Part shown: in pieces, positions 25,297-29,338 of the stretch
Layout of the letters: each line of letters begins with the position of its first letter
Position numbering within the stretch: the stretch's first letter is position 1
Assembly: GCA_030152145.1 (NCBI GenBank)
Contig: JASLIL010000121.1
Location: 1 to 29,338, forward strand
DNA from: Tissierellales bacterium
GTDB lineage: Bacteria; Bacillota; Clostridia; Tissierellales; JASKZW01
DNA: 29,338 nt
Direction of reading: 5' to 3'
Made by a program: the position numbers and the translations under genes
Notes under the pieces: model-generated
Databases searched by the model: none
What the model saw: the letters and a program-made list of their open reading frames with translations, nothing else
Told to the model about the DNA's origin: nothing

Positions 25297-25384
25297 TCTA
25301 CCATCCTCCTAAATATTTAATTTTTTCTTCTTTAATACCTACTATTCTACCTTACTACCTTGGGCCAAGCCCCTACTATTCTAC
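25289..25384 (-). repeat. Leader of the ABC importer with three copies of GTAGAATRGTAGG (UAG-rich)
   Basis: On the minus strand the 13-mer GTAGAATRGTAGG occurs at 25384-25372, 25350-25338 and 25301-25289. The first two are identical, and the third has G for A at one position and contains the gene's ATG. All lie within the first 100 bases of the predicted transcript. The sequence between copies one and two adds GGGCTTGGCCC and GGTAGTAAG. UAG triplets often recur at 8-base steps (UAG-N5-UAG). No U-tract terminator was seen, so control of translation is more likely than antitermination. Confidence 0.85.
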
Positions 25385-25393
25385 TTAAAGTTG

Positions 25394-25422
25394 AGTATAA
25401 TGAATTTTCTAACAATTGTCAA
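25394..25422 (-). promoter_or_regulatory. Consensus promoter of the ABC importer operon
   Basis: Minus-strand perfect TTGACA (25422-25417), 17-base spacer, TATACT (25399-25394). Transcription should start near 25387, just before the first 13-base repeat. Confidence 0.85.
25403..25417. promoter_or_regulatory. CodY-like box inside the importer promoter
   Basis: AATTTTCTAACAATT matches 13 of 15 positions of AATTTTCWGAAAATT and fills the spacer between -35 and -10, where a bound repressor would block RNA polymerase. Confidence 0.45.
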
Positions 25423-25437
25423 TAGAAAAATAAAAAA

Positions 25438-25464
25438 ACCTCATATAGTTAAACTATACGAGGT
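25438..25464 (-). terminator. Terminator of the HutP-family gene
   Basis: Stem with arms near ACCTC-TATAGT and its complement, a short loop, then a seven-T run on the minus strand. One position is a mismatch on the plus strand but a G-U pair in minus-strand RNA, which fixes its direction. The stop codon lies inside it. Confidence 0.88.
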
Positions 25465-25868
25465 ATTGACCTGTGACCTATGGATATGGCCAGATCATTT
25501 AAGTGTAGTAGGCCCATGCTTATAAATAGGCAAACTACCAAGTGTTCTCCTGATCTTGCTATACCTAATTTTCCACCAAAATTAAGTCCCATGGCCTTGT
25601 GACTAATTTGACTTATAGCATCTTTTGTAGCTCCTGCTACTGCCCCTTCGTCTACATGGTAGTCACCTATAACTCCAGTTCTCTTGCTGGCTACTATAGC
25701 CCTTTCTATTATCTTTGGTATGGAGTTTATCAAATCTCCCCCTATGTCCACAGCTACAGCCCTAACCTCATTGGAGTTTAAAGAATCTATTATTTCCTTT
25801 TCCTCTTCCCTGGTAGATCCAGCTAGTTTTATAGCCACCTTTGCAACAAATATACTGTCTTCAGCCAT
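25449..25868 (-). CDS. HutP-family RNA-binding regulator homologue
   Basis: 139 residues. It aligns by eye with Bacillus HutP through IERAIVASKRTGVI (HutP IETASKKSGVI), the helix EGAVAGATKDAI (HutP SHALYHATMEAL) and the C-terminal strand pair VVCLFISMGLLHLNDLAISIGH. HutP binds UAG-type triplets in RNA when loaded with histidine and Mg2+. Two metal-ligand histidines of Bacillus HutP (H73, H77) correspond to Gly75 and Gly79 here, while H122 may match H138; the ligand chemistry may therefore differ. The ribosome site is AGGTGA. The gene ends in its own terminator, and the next gene on the strand is the importer with UAG repeats in its leader. The HutP sequence used for comparison is from memory. 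Confidence 0.8.
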   Translation of the reverse strand: MAEDSIFVAKVAIKLAGSTREEEKEIIDSLNSNEVRAVAVDIGGDLINSIPKIIERAIVASKRTGVIGDYHVDEGAVAGATKDAISQISHKAMGLNFGGKLGIARSGEHLVVCLFISMGLLHLNDLAISIGHRSIPRIV

Positions 25869-25949
25869 AATATCACCTCTATATATTCTTAATATAAGTA
25901 TATATCAAATATAGTATTTTTAAAACTTATGATTTTTAGGCTAGGATTT

Positions 25950-25958
25950 TGATATAAT
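25950..25958 (+). promoter_or_regulatory. Extended -10 promoter of ddl-murF
   Basis: TGATATAAT (25950-25958) with no good -35. The predicted leader is about 68 bases. Confidence 0.5.
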
Positions 25959-26002
25959 ATTTTTATAATATATAATTATTGTAATCAGAAATTTATAAAT
26001 AC

Positions 26003-26017
26003 ATAGGTTTAACCTAT
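26003..26017. promoter_or_regulatory. Perfect dyad ATAGGTTTAACCTAT before ddl
   Basis: Seven-base inverted repeat around one central base, ending 3 bases before the AGGAGG site of ddl. The central gap is too short for a stable RNA hairpin, so a DNA operator is more likely. Confidence 0.35.
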
Positions 26018-26032
26018 CTAGGAGGTAAAAAT

Positions 26033-27106
26033 ATGAATCTATATGTAATCTACGGAGGCCAGTCTATTGAACATGAAGTTTCAATTATATCTGCTTCTTC
26101 TGTACTAAATTCATTGGATAGAGATAAATACAAGATATACCCAGTTTTTATAAACAAGGAGGGAAAGTGGTGTCCCTATGGAAGACTAGAGGAAAAGGTT
26201 GAGGATTTAAAGAGCTTGGAGCTTCATACAGACCTATCCCTTCCCCAGTCCTTAGCTCAGTTTATAGCTTCTATAGACCCAGAGGAAGAAAATCTAGTCT
26301 TTCCTGTCCTTCACGGAAACAATGGAGAAGATGGAACAATTCAGGGGCTTTTAGAGCTTCTTGACCTTCCCTATGTTGGTAATGAGGTTCTAGCTTCTGC
26401 CCTTGCTATGGACAAGGTTAGTGCCAGTGATGTTTTTAAGGCCCAGGGAATTCCCCAGGCCAATTACACTAGCCTAAGAAAACACCAGTGGCTTGAAAAT
26501 AAGGATAAGGCTCTTAAGGAGATCTTAGAAAAGGTCAAGCTACCTGTCTTTGTTAAGCCTGCCAATGCTGGTTCCAGTGTAGGTATAAGTCGTGCTGCCA
26601 GTCCTGATGAACTTGTGAAAAGCATTGACCTGGCCCTTATATACGATGTAAGGCTTCTAATTCAAGAGGAAATAAGGGGCAGGGAGGTTGAAACCTGTAT
26701 TATTGGCAACAACAGGCCTCTAGCCTCTCTTTCTGGTGAATTAGAGATGGAGGAGGCCTTTTATGACTATGAGGCTAAGTATATTAAAAAGGCTGCCCTT
26801 CCTCTTATACCTGCTAGACTAGATCCTGACTTAAGCCAGGAGGTTAGGGACCTGGCCCTAAAGGTCTATGAAGTTCTAGACTGTAGGGGAATAGCTAGGG
26901 TGGATATATTTATATCAGATGAAAATGAGATTCTGGTTAATGAGGTAAATACCATGCCTGGATTTACTTCTATTAGTATGGCCCCTATGTTATGGGAAAA
27001 AACTGATGGCTCTAACTTTTCAGAGCTAATAGACAGGCTGATAGCCTATGCTCTGGAAAGATATGAGGAAAAATCAAATCTTTCAAAGGTGAAGGTGACT
27101 GACTAA
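26033..27106 (+). CDS. ddl: D-alanine--D-alanine ligase
   Basis: 357 residues, the usual Gram-positive length. N-terminal motif YGGQSIEHEVSIISA, HGNNGEDGTIQGLLE, the ATP-grasp lysine region VKPANAGSSVGISRA, and the metal/ATP site EILVNEVNTMPGFT are intact. The omega-loop motif FYDYEAKYI has Tyr at the position that is Phe in D-Ala-D-Lac ligases, so a normal D-Ala-D-Ala product is expected. The dipeptide is then used by MurF, whose gene follows with a TAATG overlap. The ribosome site is AGGAGG, 7 bases from the ATG. Confidence 0.96.
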   Translation: MNLYVIYGGQSIEHEVSIISASSVLNSLDRDKYKIYPVFINKEGKWCPYGRLEEKVEDLKSLELHTDLSLPQSLAQFIASIDPEEENLVFPVLHGNNGEDGTIQGLLELLDLPYVGNEVLASALAMDKVSASDVFKAQGIPQANYTSLRKHQWLENKDKALKEILEKVKLPVFVKPANAGSSVGISRAASPDELVKSIDLALIYDVRLLIQEEIRGREVETCIIGNNRPLASLSGELEMEEAFYDYEAKYIKKAALPLIPARLDPDLSQEVRDLALKVYEVLDCRGIARVDIFISDENEILVNEVNTMPGFTSISMAPMLWEKTDGSNFSELIDRLIAYALERYEEKSNLSKVKVTD

Positions 27107-28461
27107 TGATAAATAAAAGTATTAAGGATATTGAAAGGTTTTCTGGAGGAAAACTTATAAATTTTAAAGATGATTTTAGGATAAGGGGTGTGTCTACAGA
27201 CAGTAGATCTATTAAAGAGGGTAATCTTTTTGTTCCACTAGTTGGAGAAAACTTTGATGGCCATAAGTTCCTAGAAAAAGCTATCGAAAATGGAGCTAGT
27301 GCTAGTTTTTGGCAAGAAGATAGGGAACTTCCTAAGGTGAATCTGCCCCTTATTATCGTTAAGGATAGTCTTAAGGCCCTACAAGAGCTGGCCCACAACT
27401 ATAGAAAAAGTCTAGACCTAAAGCTTATAGCTATAACTGGTAGCAACGGAAAAACTACTAGTAAGGATATAATTGATGGAGTCCTAAGTCAAAAGTATAG
27501 GACCAAGAAAACTTTCGGAAACTTAAACAATCACATTGGTGTGCCCCTAACCCTTCTGGACCTAGATGAGGATACAGAAATCTCCATAGTGGAAATGGGT
27601 ACTGATGGATTTGGACAAATCAAAGTCCTAACAGATCTGGCCTTGCCAGACTATGCCATCATAACCAATATTGGTGACTCCCACCTGGAGGATCTAGGAT
27701 CCAAGGAGAATGTAGCCCGTGCAAAGTTTGAAATACTAGATGGCCTAAAAGAAGACTCCTACTTTATCTATAATTCAGATGATCCTATTTTAAATAAGAT
27801 CATAAAAGAGTATAATCCTAAGAAAACCCTAAACTTTGGATATGAAGGAGAAGATTATAGGCTGGAACTTCTTTCGACAGATAATTCCTCCATCTCCTTT
27901 AGGGTGAATTCTGTGAACTATAGGCTTCCTATGATTGGAAGGCATAATGTTTACAATGCCAGTCTAGCTATTATACTAGGTGAGCTTTTGGGCTTAAGTC
28001 CAGAGAAAATCAATGAGGGCTTTCAGCATATTAATAAGACAGCCATGAGAAATGAAATCATAGAAGCTGAAAATTTCAGTATCTTAAATGATGCTTATAA
28101 ATCAAATCCTAACAGCCTAATGGCAGCTCTGGACACTATAAACTCCCTTGAGGGCTATAGCCATAAGTACCTAATACTTGGTGATATGTTAGGCCTAGGT
28201 GAAGATGAGGAAAAACTACATCTAGACTGTGGCAGGGCCATAGATCCTGAAAAAATTGACCTGGTATTTACCTATGGTGACCTAGGAGAATTTATAGCCA
28301 GGGGAGCTCTTGAAAACTTCCCAGCTGAAAGAGTCCTTTCCTTTAAGGACAAGGATTTGCTTTCAAAGAAATTCTTAGAGCTAGTGGAAAAGGACTCTCT
28401 AGTCCTTGTCAAGGCTTCTAGATACATGACCTTAGAAGATATTATAGAGAAAATAAGATAA
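27106..28461 (+). CDS. murF: UDP-MurNAc-tripeptide--D-alanyl-D-alanine ligase
   Basis: 451 residues. The N-terminal domain has the substrate-binding STDSRSIKEGNLFVPLVG motif; the P-loop ITGSNGKTTSKD is at about 110-121; the central domain has NLNNHIGVPLTLL and EMGTDGFGQI; the C-terminal domain has NDAYKSNPNSL and LGDMLGLGE. It adds D-Ala-D-Ala to the UDP-linked tripeptide (or its lysine/other diamino form) to finish the cytoplasmic peptidoglycan precursor. It is translated from an ATG overlapping the ddl stop. The transcript ends at the hairpin 28477-28530 just before the IS30 element. Confidence 0.96.
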   Translation: MINKSIKDIERFSGGKLINFKDDFRIRGVSTDSRSIKEGNLFVPLVGENFDGHKFLEKAIENGASASFWQEDRELPKVNLPLIIVKDSLKALQELAHNYRKSLDLKLIAITGSNGKTTSKDIIDGVLSQKYRTKKTFGNLNNHIGVPLTLLDLDEDTEISIVEMGTDGFGQIKVLTDLALPDYAIITNIGDSHLEDLGSKENVARAKFEILDGLKEDSYFIYNSDDPILNKIIKEYNPKKTLNFGYEGEDYRLELLSTDNSSISFRVNSVNYRLPMIGRHNVYNASLAIILGELLGLSPEKINEGFQHINKTAMRNEIIEAENFSILNDAYKSNPNSLMAALDTINSLEGYSHKYLILGDMLGLGEDEEKLHLDCGRAIDPEKIDLVFTYGDLGEFIARGALENFPAERVLSFKDKDLLSKKFLELVEKDSLVLVKASRYMTLEDIIEKIR

Positions 28462-28476
28462 AAACCCTGGAATTTT

Positions 28477-28530
28477 AACTGACCTCAAAAAGTTGGACCT
28501 GAAAACCAACTTATTGGGGTCAGTTTTTTC
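28477..28530 (+). terminator. Terminator of ddl-murF, resembling fused IS3-type ends
   Basis: Outer stem AACTGACCTC/GGGGTCAGTT, inner stem AGTTGG/CCAACT, then six Ts. The two arms (TGACCTCAAAAAGTTGG and the reverse complement of the other, TGACCCCAATAAGTTGG) look like IS3-family inverted repeats. Confidence 0.75.
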
Positions 28531-28534
28531 ATGT

Positions 28535-29338
28535 GTTAGATTGTATAATTAAGTGCGACACCTAAAAAATAAAAAACTCATAACAGATCAATTTTCGTGT
28601 AAAATGTTAATAACGACAAAAACACCACGAAAGGAGATTGTTATGAGCTATAACCATATTACCATAAATGAGAGAAATAAAATAGAGGTTTTAAATAGGG
28701 AAGGTTACTCTGCTAGAAAAATTGCTAAGATACTAGGTTTTCATCATTCTACTATTAGTAGGGAATTAGCTAGGTGTAATTATATTTATGAGGCTAGTTA
28801 TTCTGAGAAAGACTATAGAAAAAAGTCTAAAGCTAAGGGTAGAAAAACTAAAATATCTGATTCTCTTAAAGAAATTATTGAAAGTTGTTTATATAAAACA
28901 TGGTCTCCTGAGCAAATTGTTGGCAGAGAGCTAAAAGATAAATTATCTTTTAAAACCATATATAACTGGATTTATAGAGGTTTAATAGATATTCCTCTTA
29001 CAGCCCTAAGAAGAAAAGGTAAAAGCCGTAAAGCAAAAGATAATCGAGGTAAATTCAAAGCAGGTAAATCAATTTTTAAAAGACCTAAAATCGTAAAAAA
29101 ACGAACTGAGTTCGGTCACTGGGAATTAGATACAATAGTTTCATCCAGAGGCGATAGTAAAGGATGTATGGCTACTTTTGTAGAGATGAAAACAAGGATG
29201 TATATAGCTATAAAAATACCAGATAGAAGCCAACAATCTATGTTTGAGGCTATAAAAAAGTTGGTAAAAAACCTGCCAAGTAGCTGTTTTAAAAGTTTTA
29301 CTTCTGATAGAGGTAAGGAATTTGGATGCTATAAACAA
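28535..29338 (+). mobile_element. IS30-family insertion sequence, left part
   Basis: The transposase gene and its leader mark the element. The left end probably lies near 28540 (ATTGTATAATTAAGTGCGAC region), but the right end is outside the window, so neither inverted repeat nor target duplication can be confirmed. CpG is more frequent here than in the neighbouring genes, consistent with a recent arrival. Confidence 0.75.
28643..29338 (+). CDS. IS30-family transposase, 3' end outside window
   Basis: 232 codons visible, read by hand from ATG 28643 after AAAGGAG. The N-terminus is a typical IS30 helix-turn-helix (ITINERNKIEVLN, then YSARKIAKILGFHHSTISRE, here in two parts because the motif is continuous). 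Further on are TWSPEQIVGRE, KTIYNWIYRG and the first DDE carboxylate in FGHWELDTI; a second lies in TSDRGKEF. The third catalytic residue is beyond the edge. There is no stop or frameshift in the visible part, so it is probably intact. An inverted repeat TTTCGTG/CACGAAA (28593-28599 and 28626-28632) ends at the ribosome site and may limit translation from read-through transcripts. Confidence 0.93.
   Translation, partial: MSYNHITINERNKIEVLNREGYSARKIAKILGFHHSTISRELARCNYIYEASYSEKDYRKKSKAKGRKTKISDSLKEIIESCLYKTWSPEQIVGRELKDKLSFKTIYNWIYRGLIDIPLTALRRKGKSRKAKDNRGKFKAGKSIFKRPKIVKKRTEFGHWELDTIVSSRGDSKGCMATFVEMKTRMYIAIKIPDRSQQSMFEAIKKLVKNLPSSCFKSFTSDRGKEFGCYKQ

Noticed and set aside
25289..25384. TRAP (MtrB) binding site, since the leader holds many UAG triplets
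   Set aside because: TRAP sites need triplets spaced by about 2-3 bases; here most gaps are 0 or 5, and a HutP homologue is the closer candidate.
25297..25448. T-box riboswitch in front of the Trp-type importer
   Set aside because: The leader is under 100 bases and lacks the T-box core sequence and a terminator.
27012..27398. Minus-strand frame of 128 residues across the ddl-murF junction
   Set aside because: Shadow of two well-supported genes on the other strand.

Overview
The window is about 29.3 kb of AT-rich DNA from a strictly anaerobic low-GC Firmicute, most likely a Clostridia/Tissierellia relative (inference). The signs are near-exclusive AGA/AGG arginine codons, many ATA and CTA codons, strong AGGAGG ribosome sites, a flavodiiron protein, 2-hydroxyacyl-CoA-dehydratase-type activators, a double-cubane-cluster-like protein and a C_GCAxxG_C_C redox protein. 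No rRNA, tRNA or CRISPR array was seen.

Layout. 1-963 is the 5' part of an LCP cell-wall ligase on the minus strand. 1241-10535 is a minus-strand block: a YjiH-type membrane protein, a lipoprotein, a 1398-residue double activator/HgdB-like protein, an isochorismatase-fold hydrolase, a YhcC-like radical SAM protein and the flavodiiron protein FprA. A probable 32-residue membrane microprotein lies at 10867-10965. 11050-17076 is a complete oppABCDF oligopeptide-uptake operon, preceded by a 737-base gap that holds a CodY-like palindrome. 17814-22599 has a small membrane protein, a DEAD-box helicase with a DbpA-type RNA-binding end, a DsrE-like protein, the C_GCAxxG_C_C protein, the double-cubane-like protein and a DUF1294 protein. 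22640-25296 is a three-gene ABC importer of the TrpXYZ type, with a HutP-family RNA-binding regulator gene just upstream (25449-25868). 26033-28461 is ddl-murF, and the window ends inside an IS30-family insertion sequence.

How the parts fit. Amino-acid and peptide capture (opp, the Trp-type importer) appears to be under nutrient control, with CodY-like boxes in both promoter regions. The importer has an unusual leader: three copies of a 13-bp element rich in UAG triplets, the last one covering the start codon. Known HutP proteins bind UAG-type triplets in RNA, so a HutP homologue next to this leader is the most interesting observation here. A second theme is low-potential anaerobic redox chemistry (the activator/double-cubane pair, FprA and small redox proteins). 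Cell-wall genes lie near both ends (LCP at one, ddl-murF at the other).

Transcription units are compact. Many intrinsic terminators overlap the stop codon, and several serve convergent genes on both strands.
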